Assembly: GCF_037176765.1 (NCBI RefSeq)
Contig: NC_090034.1
Coordinates: 22,793,375 to 22,857,374 of the forward strand
DNA from: Anolis sagrei
Lineage: Eukaryota > Chordata > Lepidosauria > Squamata > Anolidae
DNA: 64,000 bases
Direction of reading: 5' to 3'
Of the stretch, positions 20,401-28,849 are shown piece by piece (position 1 is the stretch's first letter; the number at the start of each line of letters is the position of its first letter). Made by a program: the position numbers and the translations under genes. Under the pieces are notes generated by a model, which made no database searches, had not been told where the DNA came from, and was given only the letters and a program-made list of their open reading frames with translations.

Positions 20401-23400
20401 GCTCCCAGAATCCTCCAGTGAAACTGAGATTGAAAAACAAGCTTTTTGCTGTGGCTGATCGTAAGCATATGTGCTTCTGTGTTTTGCAGAATGGCATGAG
20501 CCAGATGAGGGTCAAGCAAAAGAAGGATGAAGATGAAGCCCACAGCAAGTTGAAGGAACTGGAAGTATGTTGAAGGGCCGTCTGTGTGTGGATGAATGAC
20601 AGCTGCTTTTTGTTTACCACTTCGTTGTCTTGTCCTGACCACAAACTGAAGTCCATAGGAGACAACCGACTCATAATGTGCATCTGGACTGTGGAATTAA
20701 TGCAGTTTGACACCATTTCCACTGCTATGGCTCAGTGTTATGGAATCCTGGGCTCTGTAATTTCACGAGGAACCACTACTTTTTGGCAGAGATGACTAAA
20801 GACTTGGTAAAACTGCAACTCTTAGAATGTTCTAACACTGAGGCATGGTAGTTCAATTGGTGCCAAACTGAGTTAATTCAACAGTGTAGATGCTCTCTTG
20901 CCTGAACAGGTAGGAGCCACAGAATTGCAGGAAACCCTATCCAAGGGTGCTGCTGAGCCCACCTACTTTGTTCAATAGGAGCAACTGCAGAAGACAACCG
21001 AAGGTGCCAACTGGGCTGAGCACAAGCTGAAAGAGAGCCGGAAGATCCTAGACCAGCTGAAATCTATGATGGCCTTCTTCTTCAAGGAGATGGACTGTGA
21101 TGCCACCAAGATCAAGGAACACCTGGGCGAGACTGGGGATATCACCGACCAAAACCTTATGGCCTATTTAAGTATGTGAGCAGCCACTGGTCCACTGTGA
21201 GCAGCCATCTTTGTCCAAGATGCCTTCCCCTGGGCATCTTGGACAAAGATCCTGGGTCTTGTGTGTGCACGGGGAGGGATGTGGGGTTTATCCAAGAGCC
21301 TTCTGTGGGGAAAATGTGGCAACTTCTTTCCAACTGAAAGCCAAATAACCTCATCACATTGAGAGGGGAAAGCATGGGTGACTGCCCCTTTAAGAGTAGA
21401 GAATTGCCCCTCATACATCTTCAGCTTCACCTTCTGCCTCCCCATCACACTCACACCTGGAAACTTAAGAGCTGGCAAAGCATCTTAAATTAATCACACA
21501 ATCAGTATTACTTTTTTTGTTTTCAATCAGAAGAAACAACAATATCTGAAAACCAAGATATCACTTCTTCTGTCCAAACCCCCTTACATTAAAGGAGGCT
21601 GACACCAGTTTAAAAGCATTTATTTCCATGGGATCCTACAGTTATGCATCAAAGCCCATAGGATACAAGAGTTCAAAACCATTGCTGACAGTTGGGCAAT
21701 GAAACAGGACAGGAAACTGTGTTGGTTCCCATCCCACTTGTGTTTCAGTTGTAAACATGGGATTAAAGTGCAATAAGAGACAGGAGCTCTGGACAGAATT
21801 TCTAGCCCATGTTCAGAGTTCCCTCCTTTCAGGACATTTCTGCCTCTTTTCAACCTTGGAATATGTGATGAGCTCCGTGCCTCTCCATGCTAGAAAAGAG
21901 GCTGAGTGTCATCTCTGGGGGAAATGTCTCAATGTAATGAAGTTGATTGCTGGGTTCCCTCTTTTCAGGACACTTCTGCCTCTTTCCAACCACAGAGGAC
22001 TATGCATGACTGCTGGAAGTAGTTTAACTCATGTGATGAGCTCTGTGCTTGAAAAGAGACTGAAGTATCCTATGGCTGGGAAATTTCTCAATGTAATAAG
22101 TTGGAAAGTAAGTTTCAGAGACTCATAATCCTAGAGACCTCAAGGACCATCCAGTCCAACTTCATTCTGCCAAGGAGGAAGGCACAATGCTTTCTGCCAT
22201 ACTGGAGACTAGGACACAATGAAGCAATGGATTCAAACTTCAGGAAAAGAGATCCCACCTAAACATTAGGAAAAACTTCCTGCTGTTAAGAGCTGTTCAG
22301 CTGTGGAATGTGCCATTGCCTTAGAGTGTGGTGGAGTCTCCCCTCTGGAGAACTTTAAGTAGAGGCTGGATAGCCATTTGTCAAGAGTGCTTTGTTTGTG
22401 TTTTCCTGCATGGCAAGGTGTTGCACTGGATAGCCCGGGAGTCTCTTCCAATTCTGTGATTCTAAGTCACACTCTCTCAGTCTCTGTGGAATACAGTAGC
22501 ACAGGGGTCCACAAACTTTTTAAACAGAGGGCCAGGTCACAATTCCTCAAACTGTTGGAGGGCCAGATTATAATTTGAAAAAAACATGAATGTATTCCTA
22601 TGCACACTACACATATCTTATTTGTAGTGCAAAAATCACTTAAAAACAATACAACAATTAAAATGAAGAACAATTTAACAAATATAAACTTATTAGTATC
22701 TCAATGGGAAGTATGGGCCTGCTTTTGGCTCATGAGATAGGATTGTTGTCATTGTTGTTGTGTACTTTCAAGTTGTTTCAGACTTAGGTTGACCCTGAGC
22801 GAGGGCCGGGTAAATGACCTTGGAGGGCCGCATTCGGCCCCCGGGCCTTAGTTTGAGGACCCCTGCAGTAGCAGATCTGAAGAAACCATGCTAAGAAGAG
22901 AAGATTTCTTCCATCTATGGAAGATTTCTTCTTCTAGGTTAGGGGGCTGCCACAGGATTGAAACAAATTGAATGAACACAACAATTGAATGATAACAGCA
23001 GCAGCAGCAACAACAATAACAATGGGATGGGACCAGGGATTGTGTGGACTACATTGCCCAGTGTCAGTCACCATTGCCTGTTGTAGTAAAGATTGCTGAG
23101 AGTTGTTGTCCAGCAACAAATGGTGCACCACACGATTTCTTCTTGCTGTTGATATTGTTGTGCGCCTTCAGATCAATTCCAGTCCTAGGATTTTTCTTGT
23201 TTTGGGTTTTGCTTTTTGCCTCTCTTTTGAAGCTGAGAGAGAGTGACTTATCCAAGGCCAAGATAACACATAAATAAGATAAAATCCCTAGCTACACAGG
23301 GCTTCAAACCCTGGTCACCCAGAGCCGTAGTCGCATGGACCCTGTGTTTCCATCCTCTGCTATGACACATTCTGTCTTTGTCCCTTTCCTCCAACTCAAC

Positions 23401-25003
23401 AGGTATCATTGAGAAGAAGAGCAACGACCTTCTGCTGATCGAGTCATTCTTACACTACAAAGACGTGGAAGGGGAGCTGGACTCTGTCCCTATGCTGAAT
23501 CCATTTTTGGGAGGTTCAGCGGCACTGAGAAAGGCGGAGGCCATTAAAATACCCCCACCATCCCTTAGTGTGGATCCCTTTGCGGAGACAACAGAGCCTT
23601 GTGAGTAGATATGTATTTATCACATCAAGGTAGATGGCTCTCCTCTTCCAGACCTTATTCTCATAATAACCCAGCAAATTGGCCCAAGTTGTACTCAGAT
23701 AGCAGCAGCTGAAGTAAGTTGAAATGTAGGAGGAGGGGAGACATTTTAATAGCAAAAGAGGAATGGCGGAGGATGTCAGGACTGTCCCTGCCAAATCAAG
23801 ACAAGGGTAAATTCCTGGGCCTGAAGTTCAAGGTTGTTTAAAAATGAAACACATTGCAATACATTACTTTTTAAATTTTCCAGTGACTGCAAGCAAGGTT
23901 ATTTCCTTCCCCTCCAAATAATCCAGAGAGTAACCAGAATGTAATTCATTTAAAAAGTAACTTTCCTAGCAGAAAGGAGAGGGTGTTGATTGCAAAAACA
24001 GGTCCAGATTCAGATGCACAGGAAGGTGAAACATGTACACTCCTATTTCATGCACAGATTGCAAAAATCAAAGATGGCTTCAAATTATCCCTTTTGGATT
24101 AAAATAATTATGTGGTTGCTCAACTTCCATTACAAATAGTGGTACAGTAAAATGATGACCCTTGCATAGCAAGGCAAAGTTTGCTTCTGGGATTTTTTTT
24201 TTTAAAAAAACCTTTCAAGCCATGGATAGCAGCATTTGAGGATGCAGAATCCGTAGTAAGGATAAGGACTTTCAGTTGCTTTAGCAATGCATTGCAATGT
24301 TGTTTATTGAGGTATGGAGATTTCAAACCGAGATTGGATGGCCATTGGGCTTTAGCACAATGGATTATACTGCCAGCTGTAGAAAATCTTGTTGATCAAA
24401 AGGTTGACAGTTCAAGCCTGGGTTGGGGTGAGCTCCCACCATCAGCCCAGCTTCTACCCACCTAGCAGATCGAAAACAGTAATGTGAGTAGATAAATAGG
24501 TACTGCTTTTAGTGGGGAGGTAATAAAAATGCACCCATAAGAACAATCCGATGATTCGATTGGAAGGACATCTACTGACAACAAAACTCCTCCATATGGA
24601 AGATGGAGCGACAGCACCACCCTGTGGATGGAGTCAGATGCAGCCTCCAGATGCCGGAGATGGAAAAGATGGGAAAGCCTACCTCTGCTTATGTATAGTC
24701 TGTCCTTGTTAATTGTGCAATGGCACTGAGTCCTATCTAGGAAGGAAGGTTAGACTAAATGGTCTTTGGGATCCCCCAGATCTTATGATTCTGTAATGTA
24801 AGCTGAAATCTAATAAGAAGTGTATGGTGGCTTTTCCTAACTAAGCTCTGTTGATTTCATTCTCAGCCGTGGAGGCTCCCTTGGACTACAGAAGCCTCCG
24901 GGCTTTGGTGCTGGAGAACCAGAACAAGGCCAAAGCAAAAGACAACTCTGGGGAAGGGGCTGATGGCTCCATCCGGGATAGGAAGAAACCCTCGTCGTCA
25001 TAG
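10365..25003 (+). CDS. CCDC63: CCDC63, outer dynein arm docking family coiled-coil protein
   Basis: Ten exons: 10365-10522, 11237-11426, 13471-13590, 16780-16961, 17926-18107, 19211-19428, 20490-20564, 20979-21171, 23403-23600, 24867-25003. All have AG/GT borders and matching phases, giving 551 codons with the stop (human protein: about 563 residues). Diagnostic blocks: [104 protein letters not shown] and [13 protein letters not shown], then a basic C-terminus. These fit human CCDC63 from memory better than its paralogue ODAD1 (CCDC114). The protein is almost entirely coiled coil. In mouse CCDC63 is testis-enriched and needed for sperm flagella; ODAD1 helps dock outer dynein arms on axonemal doublets. 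The extreme N-terminus is unsettled: the first in-frame ATG in view is at 10,419, and a short upstream coding exon, as in mammals, was not found. Introns are full of repeats. Confidence 0.9.
10751..10941. mobile_element. Full fold-back hAT MITE in CCDC63 intron 1
   Basis: Begins CAGGCATGGGCAAACTTGGG and ends CCCAAGTTTTCCCATGCCTG. The two arms of about 65 bp (GTTTTGGACTTCAACTCCC against GGGAGTTGAAGTCCAAAACA) pair around an AAGG-rich centre. The transcript of this intron would form a long hairpin. Confidence 0.8.
11560..12346. repeat. Tandem array, five units of about 142 bp, plus a half MITE
   Basis: The word GATGGGATTTGCAGT or a close variant starts at 11,575, 11,726, 11,868, 12,012 and 12,153 (steps 151, 142, 144, 141). 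Each unit also carries CACTTTACATCCTGGTGA, GAGAGTGCTGCAAACCCC and a GGATATGGACCATACTTGG-like segment, with C runs at about 11,661 and 12,241. The unit resembles one half of the internal segments of the SPIN-like hAT element at 6,107. The right arm of the CAGGCATGGG MITE follows at 12,282-12,346. The array lies in CCDC63 intron 2. Confidence 0.85.
12810..13105 (-). mobile_element. (TAA)n and antisense tRNA-derived SINE
   Basis: A (TAA)n run (12,815-12,855) leads into the antisense Sauria-SINE (TTTATTTATATTCTGCTCTG, CAAGGGGACTCAGGGTGGAT, TTTCTGGAGGTGGAGCTCAG). The right side is cut near 13,105 by the next element. Confidence 0.7.
13106..13409. mobile_element. DNA element with CAGRGGTGG ends carrying the shared internal module
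   Basis: The ends CAGAGGTGGCCCTAG and TTGAGCCACCCCTG are inverted repeats. Between them about 13,200-13,330 is the module GGAGTTCTGTGTGCCATATT, TTGGTTCAATTCCATCATTG, TGATTGTAGGTGAACTATAC also found in the SPIN-like elements. I did not find a convincing target duplication. Confidence 0.5.
13680..14295. mobile_element. Non-autonomous DNA transposon with TGTATAT...GAGTATAAG ends
   Basis: Left end TTGTATATACTTGAGTATAA and right end CTTATACTCGAACATATACA are inverted copies of about 22 bp, and the subterminal CTCGGCTTATACTCG words recur at both sides. No transposase frame is recognisable. Superfamily unknown to me. Confidence 0.6.
14685..15080. mobile_element. GC-rich block, possible L1 5' UTR
   Basis: Within AT-rich intron 3 a CpG-rich block starts GACTTCCGGTGGGCGAAATG and GCGCAGGAGCGGC, with an AAATGGCGC word like the YY1-type site near the start of mammalian L1 5' UTRs. 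It continues through GGGGGAGACGAGAGGGTCGA. It is not conserved coding sequence that I recognise. A cryptic exon or promoter is the alternative. Confidence 0.3.
15416..15579. mobile_element. hAT MITE, CAGGCATGGG family
   Basis: Ends CAGGCATGGGCAAACTTC and CAAAGTTTGCCCATGATTG; flanks ATCTGTAC and ATCTATAC match at 7 of 8. A C run of about 12 lies in the middle. Confidence 0.8.
15625..16215. mobile_element. Fold-back Penelope-tail element (first copy)
   Basis: The left half (15,640-15,840) is antisense Penelope tail (CCTTGTCTGTTTGAAGCAAG, GTGTGAATGTTGCAAT). The right half (15,840-16,215) is sense (AGCAAACAATCAAGGGCCAG, CACAGATGCAGGAGAAATGT, AGAGAATGCAGCTGGAACAT, CCATGAAAGTCTTCGGCAAT). The two halves pair as one large inverted repeat. 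The same layout is seen at 63,262-63,826. Confidence 0.6.
16205..16725. mobile_element. GTGCATCTACACTGT-family MITE split by a BovB insertion
   Basis: The left part 16,208-16,300 (TTAATGCAGTGTGACACTAC, TGCCATGGCTCAATGATGTG) and the right part 16,640-16,725 (GAGCTACAACTCCTGGCCTT, AATGGTGTAAATGCATCCTT) form the two arms. The BovB fragment between them came later. Confidence 0.6.
16300..16640 (-). mobile_element. BovB LINE 3' end, antisense
   Basis: The minus strand encodes [20 protein letters not shown], then [40 protein letters not shown] and [17 protein letters not shown], the characteristic end of BovB ORF2. The frame is open for 86 codons, so this copy is rather young. It sits in CCDC63 intron 3, 140 bp before exon 4. 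Confidence 0.85.
17085..17500 (+). repeat. AT-rich stretch, LINE 3' tail and (TAA)n/(TAGA)n
   Basis: A (CA)n run (17,096-17,127) and TATTATTAT-rich sequence lead into a LINE-type 3' tail (TAACCACTTAGAGTCCCCTT, GGAGAGATAAAGTGGG) ending in (TAA)n and TAGA repeats at 17,450-17,503. Confidence 0.6.
18228..18394. mobile_element. Palindromic MITE, GTGCATCTACACTGT family
   Basis: Starts GGGTGCATCTGCACTGTAAA and ends TACAATGTAGATGCGCC; the centre has ATGGCTCAATGTAAAGGAAT and ATTCCCAGGATTCCATAGCA as paired arms. Confidence 0.65.
18620..18800 (-). mobile_element. Antisense LINE 3' tail
   Basis: TTTGTACCTTGCTTTATCTC, then GACTCAAAGCGGCTTACATT, is the reverse complement of the tail type seen at 3,765 and 39,345. 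Confidence 0.45.
18835..19168. mobile_element. hAT element 42 bp upstream of CCDC63 exon 6
   Basis: Ends CAGGGGTTCTCAAACCTTT and CAGGTTGAGAAACACTG are imperfect inverted repeats. The flanks TTCCAAGC and CTCCAAGT match at 6 of 8. Only 42 bp separate it from the exon at 19,211; the pyrimidine tract and acceptor are outside it, but the usual branch-point zone is close to the junction. Confidence 0.7.
19490..19700 (-). mobile_element. Degraded BovB LINE 3' fragment
   Basis: The minus strand gives [20 protein letters not shown] and [18 protein letters not shown], a decayed version of the YFGHIMRR...[20 protein letters not shown]...DGI block of BovB. It is much older than the copy at 16,300-16,640. 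It starts only about 60 bp after the CCDC63 exon 6 donor. Confidence 0.6.
19980..20345 (-). mobile_element. (TAA)n/(ATT)n/(ATC)n and antisense tRNA-derived SINE
   Basis: A triplet microsatellite (19,982-20,050) precedes an antisense SINE (CCACCCTTCTCCTCTAGGGG, TCTCATT-type 3' part, GTGGATTTGAACTGCCCACC which holds the antisense B box, GGTTTAACCCATTGCACCAC). An internal part of the SINE body is missing. Confidence 0.7.
20675..20900. mobile_element. Palindromic MITE, GTGCATCTACACTGT family
   Basis: Starts ATGTGCATCTGGACTGTGGA and ends AATTCAACAGTGTAGATGCT; centre GCTCAGTGTTATGGAATCCT. It fills most of the 414-bp intron between CCDC63 exons 7 and 8. Confidence 0.65.
21207..21250. repeat. Perfect 18-bp inverted repeat just after a splice donor
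   Basis: ATCTTTGTCCAAGATGCC (21,207-21,224) and GGCATCTTGGACAAAGAT (21,233-21,250) are exact reverse complements around an 8-nt loop. It starts 35 nt downstream of the CCDC63 exon 8 donor (GT at 21,172). Confidence 0.9.
21260..22130 (+). repeat. Unclassified interspersed repeat, copy 1
   Basis: Large parts return inverted at 60,440-61,150 (for example TTGCTGACAGTTGGGCAATG, GTTGGTTCCCATCCCACTTG, AATCAGTATTACTTTTTTTG) and at 59,140-59,470 (GGGAAATTTCTCAATGTAAT). Within this copy a segment is itself repeated: TTCCCTC-TTTTCAGGACA at about 21,820 and 21,955, and GAAAAGAGGCTGAGT or GAAAAGAGACTGAAG at 21,893 and 22,050. No coding frame is recognised. Confidence 0.6.
22135..22480 (+). mobile_element. 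CR1 LINE 3' end fragments
   Basis: 22,135-22,200 is an antisense CR1 piece (AGGACCATCCAGTCCAACTT). 22,210-22,465 is a sense CR1 3' end (AATGGATTCAAACTTCAGGA, ATTAGGAAAAACTTCCTGCT, AGAGGCTGGATAGCCATTTG, GTCTCTTCCAATTCTGTGAT). Confidence 0.75.
22502..22865. mobile_element. hAT element with perfect 8-bp target duplication
   Basis: The ends CAGGGGTCCACAAACT and AGTTTGAGGACCCCTG are inverted repeats with one mismatch in 16. CAGTAGCA flanks it exactly at 22,494-22,501 and 22,866-22,873. The subterminal AGGGCCAGGTCACAATTCCT and GGGCCGCATTCGGCCCCCGG are typical of this common amniote MITE shape. No transposase frame. In CCDC63 intron 8. Confidence 0.9.
23601..24340. other. CCDC63 intron 9, left part: nothing recognised
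   Basis: No repeat end, gene or regulatory signal was recognised beyond a short T/A run near 24,190. Confidence 0.5.
24345..24800 (+). mobile_element. tRNA-derived SINE and CR1 tail piece
   Basis: The sense SINE runs from TAGCACAATGGATTATACTG through TTGACAGTTCAAGCCTGGG (B-box-like GTTCAAGCC) and GTGAGTAGATAAATAGGTAC to TAATTGTGCAATGGCACTGA. About 24,735-24,800 (TTAGACTAAATGGTCTTTGG, ATCTTATGATTCTGTAATG) is a CR1 3' terminus. Confidence 0.65.
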
Positions 25004-25180
25004 AAGGAAGTCAATCCAAACAGGTGCTGGCAACCATGATAATCCATGGCCTGAGTGCCAGGGGAGCAATGCTTTGAATTTTAGTCTGAACCTTAAATGC
25101 TGCTATGCAAATTGTTAAACCTGACCCATTCCTCACTAATACATTCAGCACCTTGGTTAGTTCTCTTACATTTTTTAAAA

Positions 25181-25333
25181 ATTAAAAACCATGACAGTTT
25201 TGGTGCTTCTGGTTGTTGGCAGCGTCTTTTCCAACTCATTTGCTTTTGAAATGTTTATGTCTGTATTGTTCAAAACTGAACATGGAATACAAAAATGGCT
25301 CCCACTGTATTATTTTTAAAAACATTAATTAAA
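25181..25333 (+). terminator. Candidate CCDC63 polyadenylation signals
   Basis: ATTAAA occurs at 25,181 and 25,328, 180 and 325 bp after the stop codon; the second is followed by GTCTTTTTTTC, a plausible downstream U-rich element. Which one is used cannot be seen. Confidence 0.4.
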
Positions 25334-25619
25334 GAAACTGTCTTTTTTTCAATTTATACAGCCTGAGGGGTTTTTTTTGGGGGGGGGGGGATTGTAGAAA
25401 TGCCTGTCTGTGTTCCCATAGTCAGATGTAAAATGATGACATTATCCATAGATGTCTTTCAGTGGGCTCTACATATCTCAGAGTTGATGTAAGCCTTCAG
25501 AAGTTGCATACATCAGGATTAAAATCTTTCTGTTCCTGGTTAGTTGATATAAGCATTTCACATTTGCCTACATGGATATAACCAGATAATTTGGTTATTG
25601 GAGCAAGAGACTCTATGTC

Positions 25620-26392
25620 ACAGAATCATAGTGCTGTAAAAATCCTCATGGGCCATCTAGTCTAACTACTTTGTGCTGTCGCACGCTGGGCCTGTGCATC
25701 AGACTGTAGACAGGACATAAATTCTGTGTGCCCAACGGGATGCCTCAGATTAAAGGTCCTTGGATTTCCCTAAAACAGAGTCTTTAGATTGCTTAAAAGT
25801 TCCACAAAGTTCTTTATTAATGAAAACAAAAAGGTACTTCAAGGCTTTCTTAACAGTCTATTGTCTCTTTCAATCTTGTCCACAGGGAACAGGCACTATC
25901 TTCTTTACTGTAACTAATGTGGAAATCTTTAACTTCTAATCTGGGCAGTCTGTCTTTTGCTCTGTTGGCGTGGAGCCCCTACACCCGGTACCAACTGCTT
26001 CTGGCTTCCGCGAGAGACCCTTACCAAGCAGAGCTTTGTAGACTTCCAGGGGGAAGGAACTCAGGTTTCCATGATGGCTGAATGAAGTCCTTCAGCAAAG
26101 GAGCTGTAAGGCTGCACAACCCCGGTCAGGCTGTAGGCTGTATATCTCCCCGGCCAAGCCGTGGGCTGTATAACCCTGGCCAAGCTGTAGAAGACGAAGC
26201 TTTCTACAGGAGCTCTTGGTATTATGTCCTGCATGGAAAGCTTCTCTGTGTGGACTGAACTCAAAAAGGCTCCTATTCCCTCCAAAAACCCAAAAAGGGG
26301 GCGGGACCAGGGAACCTAACTATAATTGACAGGTGGCTTGCCCTATGATTGCAGCCAAAAGAAGCCACCTATCTGCAGAGTCCCTGAAACTT
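25620..26392. mobile_element. CR1 3' end piece and possible LTR fossil
   Basis: 25,620-25,676 is an antisense CR1 end (CACAGAATCATAGTGCTGTA). From about 25,676 a 700-bp segment starting TGTCGCACGCTGGGCCTG lacks coding sequence. It contains an antisense AATAAA-like word near 25,820 and GC-rich promoter-like sequence near 26,290 (GGGGGCGGGACC). In length and composition it resembles a solo LTR, but ends and target duplication are not clear. Confidence 0.3.
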
Positions 26393-26574
26393 AGGACTAC
26401 AACAAACATTCAATGCAAAGCAAACAAAATTGGAGCTCCTGGTACAGCTGTACCTGCACATACTTCCTCAATGCAGGATCTCCAGAAGGGGTTTTTACTC
26501 ACCCTGGAAGAAGGAAGCAAATAGTAACTGAAGTAAATAAGGTTAATTAAAGTCTGTGCATGCCACTAAGATAG
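26393..26574. repeat. 182-bp direct repeat, first copy
   Basis: It is identical by eye to 27,472-27,653 over all 182 bp (begins AGGACTACAACAAACATTCA, ends GTGCATGCCACTAAGATAG). The two copies are 1,079 bp apart start to start and enclose a hAT relic. Confidence 0.9.
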
Positions 26575-27471
26575 TGGTTTCCAACCACTAGTCTGCGGAC
26601 CATCAGTGGTCTGCAAGAACTAACATATGGTCCATGAAACATTTAAAATTTGAAACCTTTATTCATTTTAAATTAATTTTAAAATTGTAATGGATGCATT
26701 GTTATGTGGGCAGTGCCGGTGAGTAGTACGTAGGGTGAGCATGGGAGGCTGGGGTGAGGGCAAACAATTGACTTCACGTGTCACGTACTCACGCCACCCA
26801 GTATTAGTTAGTTGCACACATTCTTTTGTCTTGCTCAGCTGTGTCAGTGATTCTGTTTTGCTGTTTAGTAATTTGACGGCTCCAGTAGTTTTACTGATCA
26901 TGAGTCCTCAATATTCATATTAATTTTTGACTTATTTAATGATGGTTGAAATTGGAGAGGTTGCAGAAGAAATCTAGGAAGAGCTTATTGGATTTCAAAA
27001 TGATAGAAATGGCAAGGACACATTTGAATCTGATTCTCTTGAACAGTTTTGGTGTAAAAAGCATTTTTATACTAAAATTCGATAGTCTTGCACTATCTTA
27101 TGCTCTTTTTCACAACGTACAAGAGTTTTTTGCTTTTCTGGTAATTAAAAACAAGTCCAGGAATCAATTGAAAGTAAGTGATGATATGCCTCCAGTTTTG
27201 AGCAATAATATTAGCCCCAGGAGTACACAACTTGTAAAGAACATGCAAGCTCCAAAATCACATTGATGCAAAACGAATTTAATTTTCTTTTTAAAAGGTT
27301 CATTTTTATTTTATAATAGTACTCTTAATTCATGCTACTATTAAGTTTAATAAATGTTAAAAGTTTTTATTAAAGTTTATTTTTAAGATCAACACACTTA
27401 TCTACAGATATCCAGATTGAGGAAAGCTATTGCTGTCTCACATACACCAACAAAGGCCAACTTTTTAAACA
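26575..27471 (+). mobile_element. hAT transposon relic with transposase C-terminus
   Basis: Directly after the first repeat copy comes a hAT-like end (AGTGGTTTCCAACCACTAGT, then GACCATCAGTGGTCTGCAAG). About 27,130-27,266 encodes FAFLVIKNKSRNQLKVSDD, LSNNISPRSTQLVKNMQAPK and SH stop, the C-terminal dimerisation region of ZBED/Charlie-like hAT transposases. Most of the transposase is missing, and no clear right-hand inverted repeat was found before 27,471. Confidence 0.65.
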
Positions 27472-27653
27472 AGGACTACAACAAACATTCAATGCAAAGC
27501 AAACAAAATTGGAGCTCCTGGTACAGCTGTACCTGCACATACTTCCTCAATGCAGGATCTCCAGAAGGGGTTTTTACTCACCCTGGAAGAAGGAAGCAAA
27601 TAGTAACTGAAGTAAATAAGGTTAATTAAAGTCTGTGCATGCCACTAAGATAG
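27472..27653. repeat. 182-bp direct repeat, second copy
   Basis: Exact second copy of 26,393-26,574. On its right it passes straight into Penelope coding sequence (GACAAGAGGGATCCTCTCAC). Confidence 0.9.
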
Positions 27654-28310
27654 GACAAGAGGGATCCTCTCACCTCTGCAGGAGTCTACCGTATACCATG
27701 CAGCTGTGGACAAGTCCACATAGGGACCACCAAACGCAGCGCCCAAACACGAATCAAGGAACATGAAAGGCACTGCAGACTACTTCAACCAGAGAAGTCA
27801 GCCATAGCAGAGCACCTGATGAACCAGCCTGGACACAGCATATTATTTGAGAACACAGAAATGCTGGACCACTCCAACAACCACCATGTCAGACTACACA
27901 GAGAAGCCATTGAAATCCACAAGCATGTGGACAATTTCAACAGAAAGGAGGAGACCATGAAAATGAACAAAATCTGGCTACCAGTATTAAAAAACTCTAA
28001 AATTACTACAGCAAAACAGCAGAGAGGAAACAACCAGGCACATCTTAACACCTCTCAACAGAACATTTTCACAGGCTCAGCCAAGCCTTCAAATGCTAAT
28101 GAAGGTGGTCAGCTGAAACATTCACACCTAGCTTCAGCAGAGAGCTCTTTGCCCCACCCCAGTCATTCCACAGATATATAAACCCATTTTCCTATTTCCA
28201 ACAGACCTCACTACCTCTGAGGATGCTTGCCATAGATGCAGGCGAAACGTCAGGAGAAATGCCTCTAGAACATGGCCCTATAGCCCGAAAAAACCTACAA
28301 GAACCTTTTT
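27654..28310 (+). mobile_element. Penelope-like element: GIY-YIG endonuclease and 3' tail
   Basis: The plus frame from 27,654 gives DKRDPLTSAGVYRIPCSCG, then QVHIGTTKRSAQTRIKEHER, AEHLMNQPGHSILFENTEML and LHREAIEIHKHVDNFNRKEE. This is the GIY-YIG domain of Penelope retroelements; the motif is GVY...HIG here, with the arginine of RIKEH preserved. The frame stays open to about 28,181. The non-coding tail ends with GATGCAGGCGAAACGTCAGG, GAACATGGCCCTATAGCCCG. The reverse transcriptase is absent. Tail-only copies: 38,790-39,240, 45,190-45,330, 49,160-49,258, 62,190-62,530. Confidence 0.8.
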
Positions 28311-28849
28311 AAACATTCTTTTTTAAATGTCAGCAAAATATCACAAAGTAATTGCACACGGGATTCTAACAGTGTTTTTGATTTAATATTGTTCTGACGT
28401 GCTGTTGTTACGTGCAATTGGAAAATCAGTATGCATTCCATCAGCTAAAATCTTGCAAGAATAGTAGTTTGAGACTTACAGGCTACGTCACTGCGCAATA
28501 TTAGGCAAAAAATCTCATTTCCTCCGAATGTCCATTCCTCCTTAGGAACATCCAAATAGTTCTCTCTTTTCCAAGTGAGCACTAGAGGGCAGTTTCTCTC
28601 TGCATTTTCAATCTACGACATCTCACGGAAACATCTTAGATAGACTACTTCTCTGGATTTGTTTTTGCTTCTTTGGATGAGGTTGCTGGTTTGCTCTTTA
28701 GTGTATTTGGAAGAAGGGGGATATGTATATATAATTTTGTGTGCAACCAACTGTAGAAATTGAAAATAGGAAATTATGTGAAGAAGCACTGTTTCAGTAG
28801 CTGAGGTTGATTCTAGCAACCACATCTTCACAGGCATGACATGTTCATA

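Noticed and set aside
20391-20573. Frame starting upstream of CCDC63 exon 7
   Set aside because: Only 20,490-20,564 is exon; the upstream part is intron with no similarity to the family.
10365-25003. ODAD1 (CCDC114) as the identity of the first gene
   Set aside because: The C-terminal blocks ([34 protein letters not shown]) and ALKAKK fit CCDC63 from memory better; a tree would settle it.
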